A stretch of 64,000 bases of DNA from FEB-7 sp963698265 (GCA_963698265.1 CAVOQC010000005.1:199759-263758), one strand, 5' to 3'. Numbered from the stretch's first letter, positions 38,761 to 49,753 are shown. A program made the numbers and translations. Notes: a model not told the origin generated them from the sequence alone.

Positions 38761-40608
38761 TCAGTGCGGCAGGGCGTACTGCTTCTCCCGGAAGAGGCAC
38801 AGGCATGCCGCCACGGCTTTCGCGTCGTACAGCCGGCCCGAGTTCTTCTCGATCTCCTGGAGTGCGGCATCGATTCCGAGCGAGGGGCGGTACGGGCGGT
38901 GCGAGGACATGGCTTCCACGACGTCGGCCACGGAAATGATGCGCGCCTCGAGGAGGATCTGCGCATCCTTGAGGCCGCGCGGATAGCCGCTGCCGTCGAG
39001 GCGCTCGTGGTGCTGCAGGATCGTTTCCGCCACCGGCCAGGGGAAGGACACGTTCTTCAGCACGTCGTAGCCCGCCTGGCTGTGCTCCTTGATCAGCTCG
39101 AACTCGGTGTGCGTGAGCCGCTTGGGCTTGACCAGCACCTCGGCCGGCGTGCTGATCTTGCCGATGTCGTGCACGTACCCGATGAGGCGAAGCCCCTTCA
39201 CGGTCCCCTCGGACAACCCCATTTCGACGCCGATGGCGGCGGCCAGGTTGCCCACGCTGCGCTGGTGCCCGGACGTGTAGGGGTCGCGCAGCTCGAGCAT
39301 GTTGGAAACCGCCTCGAGCGTGCCCTCGACGGAATGTTCCAGGCGTGCGACGTGGCTCTCGATGTCGCGTTTCGCCTTTTTTCGCTCGCCGATGTCCTGC
39401 GCGGCGCCGAGGATCACCGGCCGCCCTCGCACGATGGCGCGGGTCGCGCTTGCGCCGATCTCGATGCGCGCGCCACCCTCGCCGGCCACGACGAACTCCA
39501 CATCCAGCGTCCTGCGCTCGCCCTTCTCGAGGGCATCGAGGGCGAGGGCGACCCTCGGCCAGTCCTCCGGCACGACGAATTTCTCCACGCGCTTGCCGAG
39601 CATGTCCTCGGGCTTGATGCCGAAGATCGATGCGATGCGGCGATTGCAGTAGGTGATCGTCCCGCCGTCGATCATGAACATGGCCGCCACGTTGTAGTCC
39701 AGGATGCCGCGGAAGTTTTCCTCGCTGTCCCGGAGCGCCCTTTCGATCTCGCGCTGGTCTTCCAGGATGCTCAGCAGCGCCACCCGCGCCCGCTCGTTCT
39801 GCTTCGCGGACTCGCCGAGTTCGGCCTCCCGGCGCTTGCGCTCCGAGATGTCGTGGATGAACAGGAACACCTGGAGGCGATCGCCCCGGTTGCAGTTGAA
39901 CGACAGGTCGACCTCGAGAAGCGTACCGTCCTTGCGCTTCAGGCGGCCCTCGAAACGCGCGCTGCCGGGGCAATCCGCGCTGGAGGGGAATGCATCGCGG
40001 ATCAACCCGTTCTCCTCGGCCAGCAGGTCGGCGAGCCCCATTGCCCGAAGCTCGTCGCGGCTGCGGGCCGTCAGCGTGCACAGGGCTTCGTTGACATCGA
40101 CGATCCGCCTGTCTTCGTCGAGCGCGGCATAGCCGTCCATGGCGGATTCGATGGCGACGACGTGGCGCCGCTGGAACTCGGCGAGATCGGCCCTGGCGCG
40201 CCGCGTCTCCGCCCGTCTTCCGGCTTCCGCGACTTCTCGCCGCACGGCCGGGGCGAGCCTTGCGAGATTGTCCTTCATCACGTAGTCGCTCGCGCCCGAT
40301 CGCATGAGGTCGATGGCAGCCTCCTCGACGATGACGCCGGAGACGACGATCAAGGGAACGTCCAGTTCCGTGCCGGAAAGCGCCCCCAGGGCCGACATGG
40401 CGCCGAAGCCGGGCAGGTTGAAGTCGCACAGGATCACGTCCCACGGGCCCCGTTCCAGCGCCGCCCGGAAACCGGCCTCGCCGTCGACGAGTTCGTGCGC
40501 GACGGCGAAGCCGTCCTGCTCGAGCCTTCGGACGACCAGCGCGGCATCGCTCGCATTGTCCTCGACGAGCAGCGCGGAAAGCGGAATCTTCATGGCGGAC
40601 TCACCCAT
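38761..40608 (-). CDS. Response regulator with two PAS domains and HD-GYP output
   Basis: A 615-aa protein: receiver (about 10-125, phospho-acceptor in ILCDFNLPG), PAS 1 (about 150-270, NGYAALDEDRRI), PAS 2 (about 300-420, AMFMIDGGTITYCNRR) and an HD-GYP phosphodiesterase (about 430-600) with GYVHDIGK, EHSQAGYDVL and HHERLDGSGYPRG intact. HD-GYP domains degrade cyclic di-GMP, so this opposes the GGDEF proteins nearby. Its ATG 40608 overlaps the preceding receiver gene by eight bases; ATG 40593 is an alternative start. Confidence 0.94.
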   Translation of the reverse strand: MGESAMKIPLSALLVEDNASDAALVVRRLEQDGFAVAHELVDGEAGFRAALERGPWDVILCDFNLPGFGAMSALGALSGTELDVPLIVVSGVIVEEAAIDLMRSGASDYVMKDNLARLAPAVRREVAEAGRRAETRRARADLAEFQRRHVVAIESAMDGYAALDEDRRIVDVNEALCTLTARSRDELRAMGLADLLAEENGLIRDAFPSSADCPGSARFEGRLKRKDGTLLEVDLSFNCNRGDRLQVFLFIHDISERKRREAELGESAKQNERARVALLSILEDQREIERALRDSEENFRGILDYNVAAMFMIDGGTITYCNRRIASIFGIKPEDMLGKRVEKFVVPEDWPRVALALDALEKGERRTLDVEFVVAGEGGARIEIGASATRAIVRGRPVILGAAQDIGERKKAKRDIESHVARLEHSVEGTLEAVSNMLELRDPYTSGHQRSVGNLAAAIGVEMGLSEGTVKGLRLIGYVHDIGKISTPAEVLVKPKRLTHTEFELIKEHSQAGYDVLKNVSFPWPVAETILQHHERLDGSGYPRGLKDAQILLEARIISVADVVEAMSSHRPYRPSLGIDAALQEIEKNSGRLYDAKAVAACLCLFREKQYALPH

Positions 40609-40903
40609 GGGGAGGCACGTTCACGAACAGCCAGTACAGTCTGATCCGATTCACCTGGTCGATGAAGCCCGTGAAATCGATCGGCTTGCGCAGGTAGCTG
40701 TCGGCACCCAGGTCGTAGGCGGCGGCTACGTCGACCTCCTCCGTCGACGAGAAGAGGACGACCACGGGAATCCGGCGCATTTCCGGATCGGCACGAATCC
40801 GGCGCGGAAGCTCGAACCCGTCGATGCCGTGCTTCTCGAATGCCCGGCGGGCGAGCGCGATGTCGCTCGGGTTGTCCTCGACCAGCAGGACGGGACGGGC
40901 CAT
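40601..40903 (-). CDS. Truncated receiver-domain protein lacking the phospho-acceptor
   Basis: A 100-aa Rcp1-type receiver. The start MARPVLLVEDNPSDIALARRAFEK is normal, and the end VVVLFSSTEEVDVAAAYDLGADSYLRKP is normal, but the middle is missing: KHGI runs straight into DGFELPRRI. About 40 residues, including strands 2-3 and the phosphorylated Asp, are absent (junction near 40825). The frame is kept. It overlaps the histidine kinase stop by one base (TGATG). Without its Asp it cannot be a conventional regulator; it is probably a relic or a dominant decoy. Confidence 0.85.
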   Translation of the reverse strand: MARPVLLVEDNPSDIALARRAFEKHGIDGFELPRRIRADPEMRRIPVVVLFSSTEEVDVAAAYDLGADSYLRKPIDFTGFIDQVNRIRLYWLFVNVPPHG

Positions 40904-42372
40904 CACGGCGTTGCTCCCAGGGTGAACTTGAAGGTGGCGCCCTCGTCCACGCGCGCCTCGGCCAGAAGGCGGCCACCATGCCGGGAGATTATCCGCTTCA
41001 CCGTGGCCAGGCCGATTCCCGTGCCCGGGAATTCCTCGGCGCGGTGCAGTCGCTGGAACGCGCCGAAGAGGTCCCTCGCGTTCGCCATGTCGAAGCCCAC
41101 GCCGTTGTCGCGGACGAAAAAGAAGCTTTGCGGCTTCTCCGCCCCGGTTTCCACCTCGAGCACCGAGCCGACCGCGATGCGCCCGACGGCCCGGGGCGCC
41201 GTGAACTTGCAGGCGTTCTCGAGCAGGTTCGTGAGCGCTATCTCGAGAAGTCGGGCGTCCGCCCTTGTCGCGAGGCCCGGCTCGATCTCGAACTCGATCG
41301 AGCGCCCGGGCATCGCCTTCGAGAGCCGATCCGCGACCGTTCGCGCGAGCGTGCTCAGGTCGACCGGAACGATCTCCAGGCTGGCGCGATTCACCCGCGA
41401 GAGCTTCAGCAAGTCGTCGATCAGGCGCCCCATGTGCTGCGCCTCCGTGCGCACCCGCTGGAGGTACTCGTGGGCCTTCGGGTCGAGGCCGGAACCGAAG
41501 TCCTCGACGAGCGCCTGGCTCCAGCCGTCGATGCCTCTCAAGGGGGCGCGCAGGTCGTGCGATACCGAGTAGCTGAAGCTCTCCAGCTCGTGGTTCACGG
41601 CCTCGAGCTGTGCCGTGCGGATCGCGACTTCCTGCCGCGTCCGTTCCAGCGAATCGACCATTGCATCGAACGAGCGAGAAAGCGCCCCGATCTCGTCGTC
41701 CGATGACAAGCGCGTGCGGAAGCCGAGCCTTCCTGCGCTCACGGCCTGGGCCCCCTGGGCCAGGCGACGGATCGGCACGACCACGCTTCGAAACGCCACC
41801 ACGGAGTAGGCGAGGGTGAGTGCGCCCAGCATCAGGACGAGCCCCAGGGCGACATAGCCCTCCGTCCGCCGGGCCTCCAGGAGGAGTTCGGTGCTTCGCT
41901 GTTCGAACTGGATCGCGTCGGTAACGATGTCCTGCGTGGCGAGCATGACCTGCGTCACCAGCCGGTCCTCCTGCGCATGCCACCGGATCGGCAACGCCTC
42001 CCCCTCCGGCAGTTTGTCGTACATCTCGACGAGCCTCGCGAATGCCTCTGAAAGGTTTGCATTGCGCAGTCGCATCGACGCGAACAGCGCCAGCTCCGCG
42101 GCACCCACCATCGATTCGTCCGCGAGCAACCTGCCGAGCGTCGCCTGGCGCAATTGCCACTGCTCTCTCAACCGGGGTGTGCGGAACCGGAAATAATCGA
42201 TGGCGATCAGGGGCAGCCCGCTCACGCCATTCGAAACGATCTGTCCCGAAAGGTCGTGTTGCTCAATCGCCGCCTGTGTTCGCCGGTCGAGCGCGGACAG
42301 GACGACGATCGCCAGTCCAACGGCGGCCACGGAGGCGATCGCGCCGAAAATGGCCTGGGTCCGGATACGCAT
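40903..42372 (-). CDS. Membrane sensor histidine kinase (HAMP, HisKA, HATPase)
   Basis: A 489-aa kinase. One helix at the N-terminus (AIFGAIASVAAVGLAIVVLSAL), a periplasmic helical sensor of about 150 residues, a second helix (YVALGLVLMLGALTLAYSVV), HAMP, and a phytochrome-like transmitter: SYSVSHDLRAPLRGIDG, NLLENACKF, DNGVGFDM and GTGIGLATVKRI. ATG 42372 is the start. Downstream are the truncated receiver and the HD-GYP regulator; upstream is the remnant of a binding-protein gene, suggesting the kinase once worked with a ligand-binding partner. Confidence 0.93.
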   Translation of the reverse strand: MRIRTQAIFGAIASVAAVGLAIVVLSALDRRTQAAIEQHDLSGQIVSNGVSGLPLIAIDYFRFRTPRLREQWQLRQATLGRLLADESMVGAAELALFASMRLRNANLSEAFARLVEMYDKLPEGEALPIRWHAQEDRLVTQVMLATQDIVTDAIQFEQRSTELLLEARRTEGYVALGLVLMLGALTLAYSVVAFRSVVVPIRRLAQGAQAVSAGRLGFRTRLSSDDEIGALSRSFDAMVDSLERTRQEVAIRTAQLEAVNHELESFSYSVSHDLRAPLRGIDGWSQALVEDFGSGLDPKAHEYLQRVRTEAQHMGRLIDDLLKLSRVNRASLEIVPVDLSTLARTVADRLSKAMPGRSIEFEIEPGLATRADARLLEIALTNLLENACKFTAPRAVGRIAVGSVLEVETGAEKPQSFFFVRDNGVGFDMANARDLFGAFQRLHRAEEFPGTGIGLATVKRIISRHGGRLLAEARVDEGATFKFTLGATP

Positions 42373-42377
42373 GATCG

Positions 42378-42607
42378 TCAGCGCACGATGGAAACGGCTT
42401 GCGGGCTGACCGCGTCGAGGGACCGGGCATCGACCACGTCGAGCAGGTTCGGAACCGCCTTGCGATCGACGAGTCCGCTGGCGATCGCCCAACGGGCCTG
42501 GTCCTCGATCATGAGGAGAAGGCCCTGGTCGAGCCGCACGAGGAACCGGTGCCGGCGAGGGCTGCCACGACGGCCACGGCTGCGGCGACGATCCGGACTT
42601 CCGTCAC
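42378..42607 (-). pseudogene. Remnant of an NMT1/SsuA-type ABC substrate-binding protein gene
   Basis: GTG 42607, overlapping the upstream stop as GTGA and preceded by GGAGG, starts a signal-peptide-like MTEVRIVAAAVAVVAALAGTGSS and then hits a stop. In another frame the block reads LVRLDQGLLLMIEDQARWAI, GLVDRKAVPNLLDVV and SPQAVSIVR, which is the C-terminal end of NMT1/THI5-like binding proteins. The length, 230 bases, is not a multiple of three. So the middle (about 250 codons) is deleted and the ends joined out of frame. Confidence 0.8.
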
Positions 42608-44229
42608 GAGGCCTCCTCCCGTTCCACCGACGCGTAGCGTGACGGCTCTCCGAGCCTGCGTCGCAGGTCGTTCACTTCCGTCTTGAGCCCCAGGACGCGA
42701 TCCTCGCGGCCGAGCGTCGCCTCGTGCCACGTCTTCAGCTCCGCGAGCTGCCGACGGTTCTCGACTTCGGATTGCTTGAGCTCGGTCACGTCGGTGAACA
42801 CCGAAACGAAGTGATCGGGTTCCGGAGAGAAGATCGACACGAGAAGCCACTTGTCGAGCTGCTGGATATGGCTTTCGATCACCTCCGCCACGCCGGAGGT
42901 GGCGACGCGCCCGAAGGCGGCGAGCAATTCAGGATTCGACTCGTAGACGCCGGGAACCACCTCGGTCGCCTTCCTGCCCACCACGTCGGAAACGTCCCGG
43001 ATGCGTTCGAAGGCGCGGTTCACCTGCAGGTAGACAACGTCGCGCGGCACGCCGTCTTCGCGGACCAGGCGGCAATAGGCGAGCCCGTCGCTCATGTTCC
43101 TGAAGAGGCCCTGGAAGAAGGCCTCGCTCGAACGCAGCTTCCGGTCGGCCGACTGGAGGTCTTCCACGACGCTCAGCAGGGCGGATCTCGACTGGTCGGA
43201 TTCCGCCAGCAGGCGCGAGGTCTCGGCCTCGGAGGCGCGCAGGCGTTCCTCCGCGTGCCGAAGCGCCGTGATGTCGGTATGGGTTCCGACCATGCGCAGC
43301 GGCACGCCCGAGGCATCGCGACTCACGATGCTGCCCCGGGAAAGCAGCCAGAGCCATTCTCCCGCGGCGGTTCGCTGGCGGAACTCGACGCGATACTCCG
43401 GCAGCCGGCCCGCGACATAGTCACGATAGGTCGCGGCCATGGACTCGCGGTCGTCGGGATGCAGGCGCTCCCTCCAGGCGTCGTTCGACTCGCGAAAGCT
43501 TGCGGGATCGTAGCCGAGCATGGAGGCATACTCCGCGCTCACCGTTGCATTGCCCGTGCGCAGGTCGAGGTCCCAGAGGCCCTGGTTGGCCGCCGACAGG
43601 GCGAGCCGCAGCCGCTCCTCGCTTTCGACCAGCCGGCTTGCCATTGCGTCGCGACGCGCCTGGTTCACGATCAGGGAGCCGACGAGCGCCGTCGCCAGGG
43701 GATAGATGGCGAGCACGGGCAGACCGACCACTGCCAGTACGGAAGCGCCAATGCCATCGGGGAGGGAGAACATCAAGGCGAGCATGACGGCGTGCACGAC
43801 GACGCCGAACACGAACAGCTCGCCGAAGGAATAGCCCTCGGGTCGGGGCGGGCGCGCCCCGCGCCAGGCGAGACCGAGGCAGCCGGAGGCGACGATCACG
43901 GCGATTCCGGTCCAGGCGCCGGCGCCCCCCTGGTACAGGCGAAACGCCGCGGTCATCGCCATCGCGACCGCGGCGACGATGGGGCCGATCAGCAGGCCCG
44001 CGATGCCCAGCAGGACCGAGCGGGAGTCGAAAGCGATGCCCGGCTCGAACTGCCACGGCGAAATCATCAGGGCCACGCCGACGGCGCCGACCAGGAGCCC
44101 CACGAAGAGCTGCCCGGGGTGGGTGCGCCCCCGCGGCAAGGCACGGGTGATGAAAACGTCATACACCAGCGCCACGACCAACAGAAGGGAGGCGTTGTAG
44201 GCCAGGGCGAAGAGGGGCGAGTGGCTCAT
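42604..44229 (-). CDS. Sensor protein: 5TMR-LYT-like membrane domain with two PAS domains
   Basis: A 541-aa protein. Residues 1-195 hold about six helices with the LytS-type pattern (GLLVGAVGVALMISPWQFEPGIAFDSRSVLLGIAGLLIGP, in parts). PAS 1 (about 205-330) contains GLWDLDLRTGNATVS and the PAC motif RMVGTHTDITA; PAS 2 (about 370-490) has GLAYCRLVREDGVPRDVVYLQVN. It ends in a coiled coil (ELKTWHEATLGREDRVLGLKTEV) and no transmitter, so it must signal through a partner, probably the kinase downstream. Confidence 0.88.
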   Translation of the reverse strand: MSHSPLFALAYNASLLLVVALVYDVFITRALPRGRTHPGQLFVGLLVGAVGVALMISPWQFEPGIAFDSRSVLLGIAGLLIGPIVAAVAMAMTAAFRLYQGGAGAWTGIAVIVASGCLGLAWRGARPPRPEGYSFGELFVFGVVVHAVMLALMFSLPDGIGASVLAVVGLPVLAIYPLATALVGSLIVNQARRDAMASRLVESEERLRLALSAANQGLWDLDLRTGNATVSAEYASMLGYDPASFRESNDAWRERLHPDDRESMAATYRDYVAGRLPEYRVEFRQRTAAGEWLWLLSRGSIVSRDASGVPLRMVGTHTDITALRHAEERLRASEAETSRLLAESDQSRSALLSVVEDLQSADRKLRSSEAFFQGLFRNMSDGLAYCRLVREDGVPRDVVYLQVNRAFERIRDVSDVVGRKATEVVPGVYESNPELLAAFGRVATSGVAEVIESHIQQLDKWLLVSIFSPEPDHFVSVFTDVTELKQSEVENRRQLAELKTWHEATLGREDRVLGLKTEVNDLRRRLGEPSRYASVEREEAS

Positions 44230-44464
44230 CGCGTGCCCTGCGCGGAACCCGCTTCGGCCATCCGGCAGGCTCCGACCTCCCCGGCGGGGAAGTCAATACC
44301 TGCTTTCAGGCCGCGCTCATCAGTGCACTCTTGCATTCGTGAAGTCCAGCCGGGCTGGGGCGACTGCAAGCCCTTGAATCGGCGGGTAAGCCAACACCTG
44401 TTGGCGGTTTGCGCTCATTCTACAATCGTTGCTTGACATGGCGCAGGCTGGCTTGAGGGCTTCT

Positions 44465-46078
<1,614 letters not shown>

Positions 46079-46129
46079 GCGGGGGCGCTTCTGGCGGGGG
46101 ATTTCGCGGCGGGGCGCCATTTTATCGGA

Positions 46130-46196
46130 AATGGGGACGCTCCCCGGTTTCGCCTTGTTGCGGCAAACCGAAACCGGGGGGCGTCCCCACTTCCTC
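46130..46196. repeat. GGGGACGCTCCCC palindromic element, copy 3
   Basis: Arms GGGGACGCTCCCCGGTTTCG (46133-46152) and its complement (46169-46188, one mismatch) around a loop. It lies between prfC and the histidine kinase gene. A degenerate half motif GGGAGCGTCCTCAGTT follows at about 46228-46243. Confidence 0.85.
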
Positions 46197-46241
46197 GAGG
46201 CGGCAGAGGACGCCGAACCGCTACAAGGGAGCGTCCTCAGT

Positions 46242-47585
46242 TCAGGTGACGGGGAAGCATAGCGTCGCTTCGAGGCCGCGGCCGGCGGGGGCGTCGGCGA
46301 GCGCGAGCGGCGTGCCGTGCAGCTCCGCGATGCGCGAGACGATCGACAGCCCCAACCCGCTCCCCTCCTCGCCCGAGTCGTCCAGGCGGGTGAATCGGCG
46401 CAGCACGGCTTCGCGCCGACCCTTCGGGATGCCGGGACCTTCGTCACGGACGCGGACGCAGGCGTGCTTGCCCTCGCGCGAGACGGCCACCATCACGGCG
46501 GAGTCGGGCGGGGAGTAGCGGATGGCGTTGTCGAGGAGGTTGCCCAGCGCGATGGCCGCGAGCCCCTCGTGCCCGGTAGCGAAGGTTTTCGCCTCTCCCT
46601 CCAGGGAGAGCGCGATGCGTTTCGCGCCGGCCTGATCGGCGCGCCCGGCGATCGCCTCCCGCGCGACTTCGTGCAGGTCGAAGGCGGCCGCCGACTCGCG
46701 CCAGGCGTGGTGCTCGAGGCGAGCCAGCGTGAGGAGTTGCTCTACCACGCGCGTGGTCCGCTCGGCCGCGGCGAGCGCCTGGCCGAGGGCGCGCTCGCGC
46801 CCGGCCTCATCCCCGGCGCCCTGCGCCACCTGGAGCTGCGCGCGCAGCGCCGCGAGCGGGGTGCGCAGCTCGTGGGCCGCGTCGCTCGCGAAACGGCGCT
46901 CGCCCTCAAGGGAAACGCGCACGCGGGCGAGGAGCGCGTTCAGCCGCTCGACGAGCGGGGCGACCTCGACCGGCACCTCCCCCTCGATCGGGGCGAGGCG
47001 GGTGGGGTCGCGCCGCGCGATCTCGTCCGTCACCCGAGCGAGCGGCCGGAAGGCGCGTCCCGCCGCGAGCCAGACGAAGAGCGCGAGGAGCGGAACCGCG
47101 AACAGGAGCGGTTTCGCGAGCGCCTTGGCGATGTCCACGATCACGTGGCGCCTGTCCCCCATGGCGTCGCGCACCTGGACGAGAACCCTGCCCTCCGGGT
47201 CCCACTGGCTGAAGACGCGCCACGCGCGGCCGCTCTCGGTCACGGTGGAGAAGCCGCGCTCCTTCTCGGAGAAGCGCGTGTCGGGCGCGTCCTTGGAATG
47301 CAGCCGAAGCCGCGTCCCGCGCTCCCACACCTGGAAGGAAAGCCGCTTGGCGTACTTGTGGAGCCTGGGCGCGTGCCCGGTATCGATCTCGTCGTCGCCC
47401 TCGCGCCCGCCGACGCGCATGAGCAGGAGGGAAGCGGTCTGCGCGAGGTGCGCGTCGAAGACCTCCTCGAGCTCGTCGTCGGCCTCGACGACGGTTGCCA
47501 CTGCGGCCGCGATCCATACGACCGCGAGCCCGGCGAGCAGGAGCGCGAGGAGCGTGGCGCGCATGCTCGACCGCCGGGATGTCAC
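46242..47585 (-). CDS. Sensor histidine kinase of the SHP/DHC operon (QseC-like)
   Basis: A 447-aa classic kinase: helix LLALLLAGLAVVWIAAAVAT, periplasmic part of about 130 residues, helix PLLFAVPLLALFVWLAAG, HAMP-like linker, HisKA DAAHELRTPLAALRAQ, NLLDNAIRYS, DEGPGIPKG and GSGLGLSIVSRI. GTG 47585 overlaps the response-regulator stop (GTGA). The pair resembles QseBC/PmrAB-type systems and is the distal part of the cytochrome operon. Confidence 0.94.
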   Translation of the reverse strand: MTSRRSSMRATLLALLLAGLAVVWIAAAVATVVEADDELEEVFDAHLAQTASLLLMRVGGREGDDEIDTGHAPRLHKYAKRLSFQVWERGTRLRLHSKDAPDTRFSEKERGFSTVTESGRAWRVFSQWDPEGRVLVQVRDAMGDRRHVIVDIAKALAKPLLFAVPLLALFVWLAAGRAFRPLARVTDEIARRDPTRLAPIEGEVPVEVAPLVERLNALLARVRVSLEGERRFASDAAHELRTPLAALRAQLQVAQGAGDEAGRERALGQALAAAERTTRVVEQLLTLARLEHHAWRESAAAFDLHEVAREAIAGRADQAGAKRIALSLEGEAKTFATGHEGLAAIALGNLLDNAIRYSPPDSAVMVAVSREGKHACVRVRDEGPGIPKGRREAVLRRFTRLDDSGEEGSGLGLSIVSRIAELHGTPLALADAPAGRGLEATLCFPVT

Positions 47586-48247
47586 GGGAGCTCCTTCGGC
47601 ATCACGTAGCCCACTCCGCGCAGGGTCTGCACGACCCCCGGGAAGATCTTGCGGCGCAGGTGGTGCAGGTGCACCTCGAGCGCGTTCGAGTCGATCTCCT
47701 CGCCCCAGCCGTAGAGCTTCTCCTCGAGCTGCTCGCGCGTGAACACGCGCCCGGCTTCCCCCATGAAGGCGTGCAGGAGCGTGAACTCCCGGCGTGAGAG
47801 AGCCTTCGCCTCGCCGCGCCAGGTGACCTCTCGCGTGGCCGGGTCGAGGCATAGCGCGCCCACCGCGAGGGCCGACGTGGCGCTGCCGGTCCTGCGGCGC
47901 ACGAGGGCGCGCAGCCGGGCCGCGAGCTCGCCCATGTCGAAGGGCTTCACGAGGTAGTCGTCGGCGCCGGCATCGAGGCCGCCGATGCGGTCCTCGACGG
48001 TGTCGCGCGCGGTGAGGATGAGGACGGGCACGGGATTCTTGCGCGCGCGCAGCCTCGCGAGGACCTCCAGGCCGCTGCGGCGCGGAAGTCCCAGGTCGAG
48101 AACGACCGCCGCATGCGTGGCCGTCTCGAGTGCGAGGTCCGCCGCGACGCCGTCGCGGACCCAGTCCGCCACGAAGTCCTGCTGCCGCAACCCCGCCTGG
48201 ATCGCATCTCCCAGCAGGGCATCGTCCTCGACGACCAGCACTCTCAC
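47582..48247 (-). CDS. OmpR-family response regulator (QseB-like)
   Basis: A 221-aa regulator. Receiver 1-115 with DD at 8-9, phospho-acceptor in VVLDLGLPRRSGLEVL, and KPF; winged-helix DNA-binding domain 125-220 (LSRREFTLLHAFM, NALEVHLHHLRRKI, TLRGVGYVM). It sits between cytochrome b and its own kinase. A CTTAAC direct repeat upstream of the operon (49805-49821) fits the half-site and 11-base phasing known for QseB/PmrA regulators, so it may autoregulate the operon. Confidence 0.95.
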   Translation of the reverse strand: MRVLVVEDDALLGDAIQAGLRQQDFVADWVRDGVAADLALETATHAAVVLDLGLPRRSGLEVLARLRARKNPVPVLILTARDTVEDRIGGLDAGADDYLVKPFDMGELAARLRALVRRRTGSATSALAVGALCLDPATREVTWRGEAKALSRREFTLLHAFMGEAGRVFTREQLEEKLYGWGEEIDSNALEVHLHHLRRKIFPGVVQTLRGVGYVMPKELP

Positions 48248-48275
48248 CCGGCTTCTCCCGTTCGCCCCTCCCAGT

Positions 48276-48845
48276 CTAGGGCGCCGCCGCCGGGTCGTCC
48301 TTGCGCCCGGTCAGCATGGCGCGAACCAGGTTCTCGCGGTGCAGCCAGCTCGCCACCGCCACCCCGGCGAGATGCACCCCGACCGCGGCGAGCATCGCGC
48401 CCGCCAGGAACTCATGGGTTTCCTCGAGCCATTCGCCGCCCAGGTCCTCGTAGAGAGCCCAGCCGGAAAGCCCCGCCAGCGCGGCGAGCGTGAGCATCGC
48501 CACGATCGCGACGGCGCCGGCCGGATTGTGGCCGAGGTGGCGCTCGGGTCGCCCCGAGAGCAGCGTGCGCAGGTAGTGCGCAACCGCCGCCGGCCCGCGC
48601 ACGAAGTTCGCGAAGCGCGCGTGCCGCGTCCCCACCACGCCCCAGAGTAGGCGGAAGGCCACGAGGCCCAGCACGGTGTAGCCGAGGAGCACGTGGATGT
48701 CGCGGTAGCGTTCGCTTTCGGCGGTGAGCCAGGCCCCGGCGAAGCAGAGCGCGATGGACCAGTGAAAGGCGCGAATCGCGATGTCCCATACCTTCACGGT
48801 GCGCGGCTCCACGGCGCCGGCCCGTTCGTGCAGGATCGCGCTCAT
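48276..48845 (-). CDS. Cytochrome b561-type membrane protein
   Basis: A 189-aa four-helix diheme b-type cytochrome. Candidate axial histidines are in RAFHWSIALC, RDIHVLLGY, ETHEFLAG and GVHLAGVAV. It overlaps the dhc stop by four bases (ATGA). In known shp-dhc-cytb clusters it passes electrons from the quinone pool to DHC and on to SHP. Confidence 0.92.
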   Translation of the reverse strand: MSAILHERAGAVEPRTVKVWDIAIRAFHWSIALCFAGAWLTAESERYRDIHVLLGYTVLGLVAFRLLWGVVGTRHARFANFVRGPAAVAHYLRTLLSGRPERHLGHNPAGAVAIVAMLTLAALAGLSGWALYEDLGGEWLEETHEFLAGAMLAAVGVHLAGVAVASWLHRENLVRAMLTGRKDDPAAAP

Positions 48846-49339
48846 CGCGGCCTCCCGCCGGGAATGCGGATGTCGCGCTCGGCGTAGACGCCGCGATCCG
48901 CGCCGGGGTGGCAGGCGCCGCAGTTCGCGAAGGACTTCACGTCGGGGCGGCGCAGCACCTCTGCCGGCACTTCGTCGCGATGCTCCTTGACGAACCACCG
49001 CGTCTGCGTCACGCGCAGCAGCGGCCTGCCGCCGGCAGAGGTGTCGCGGCGCCCGGCATTCCTTTCGAGGAAGGCGAGGATGTCGTCGCGCGCGGCGGGC
49101 TCGAGGCTTGCGTCGGCGCCGAAGTGCCGGTCGAGGCCCGCCATCACGGCCCGCCACGAATCCGCCGACAGGAGGCGCGGCGGGTAGGCGACGTGGCAGG
49201 CGCCGCATTCCTGTTTCCACGCGGGGTGGTCCGGGATGCGCTTGCCGCCGTCCGCGTGGGCGGAAAAGGCGTGGGCAAGGGAGGCCGCGGCGATGGCGTA
49301 CATCGCGGCGAGGCGAATGGTGTTGCGAAGCGGGTTCAT
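48842..49339 (-). CDS. Diheme cytochrome c (DHC)
   Basis: A 165-aa periplasmic protein with a signal peptide (AAMYAIAAASLAHAFSAHA) and two heme sites: QECGACHVAYPP near the N-terminus and NCGACHPGAD near the C-terminus. This spacing is that of DHC, the redox partner of sphaeroides heme protein. It lies nine bases after shp and overlaps cytochrome b. Confidence 0.93.
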   Translation of the reverse strand: MNPLRNTIRLAAMYAIAAASLAHAFSAHADGGKRIPDHPAWKQECGACHVAYPPRLLSADSWRAVMAGLDRHFGADASLEPAARDDILAFLERNAGRRDTSAGGRPLLRVTQTRWFVKEHRDEVPAEVLRRPDVKSFANCGACHPGADRGVYAERDIRIPGGRPR

Positions 49340-49348
49340 GGCGTTCTC

Positions 49349-49753
49349 CTATTTCGCCGCGAGCAGCCAGGCGAGGACGTCGGCCTTCTCGCCCGCGGTG
49401 CAGGCCCGGCCGGCGACGTCGTTGCAGTTGCGGCGGAACCACTTCTCGACCTTGCCCGCGCTCGTGAAGCGCTCCGGATTGGCCGCGGGCGCGAGGGGGG
49501 AAATCGCCTTGCCCGTGGCGGCGTGTCGACCCGGGGTGCCGGGCTTCTCGGTGTGGCAGGACGCGCAGCTCCACTCCCCGCCGTGGGAGGCGGAGAAGAA
49601 GGCGCGCCCGCGCGCGGCGGAGGCGGCGAAGGCGGTATCGGCCTGCCTTGCCTCGCGCGCGAAGGCGTCGAGGAACTGCGCCGGGGTTCCGGCGGCGGTT
49701 GGCAGGGCGGCCGCCAGGGCGAAGGCGGCGAGGGCGAGCGGGGGAATGCGCAT
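49349..49753 (-). CDS. Sphaeroides heme protein-like cytochrome c (DUF1924)
   Basis: A 134-aa periplasmic cytochrome with signal peptide (IPPLALAAFALAAALPTAAG), heme motif SCASCHTEKPG and RRNCNDVAGRACTAGEKADVLAWL. The Asn-Cys-Asn block matches the region that gives the unusual Asn heme ligand of SHP, which dissociates on reduction so the heme can bind O2 or NO. It is the first gene of the operon shp-dhc-cytb-RR-HK. ATG 49753 begins a normal signal peptide. Confidence 0.92.
   Translation of the reverse strand: MRIPPLALAAFALAAALPTAAGTPAQFLDAFAREARQADTAFAASAARGRAFFSASHGGEWSCASCHTEKPGTPGRHAATGKAISPLAPAANPERFTSAGKVEKWFRRNCNDVAGRACTAGEKADVLAWLLAAK

Noticed and set aside
44230..44464. A small gene in the gap between prfC and the PAS sensor
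   Set aside because: No frame has a start with ribosome site and coding character; only weak promoter-like motifs are visible.
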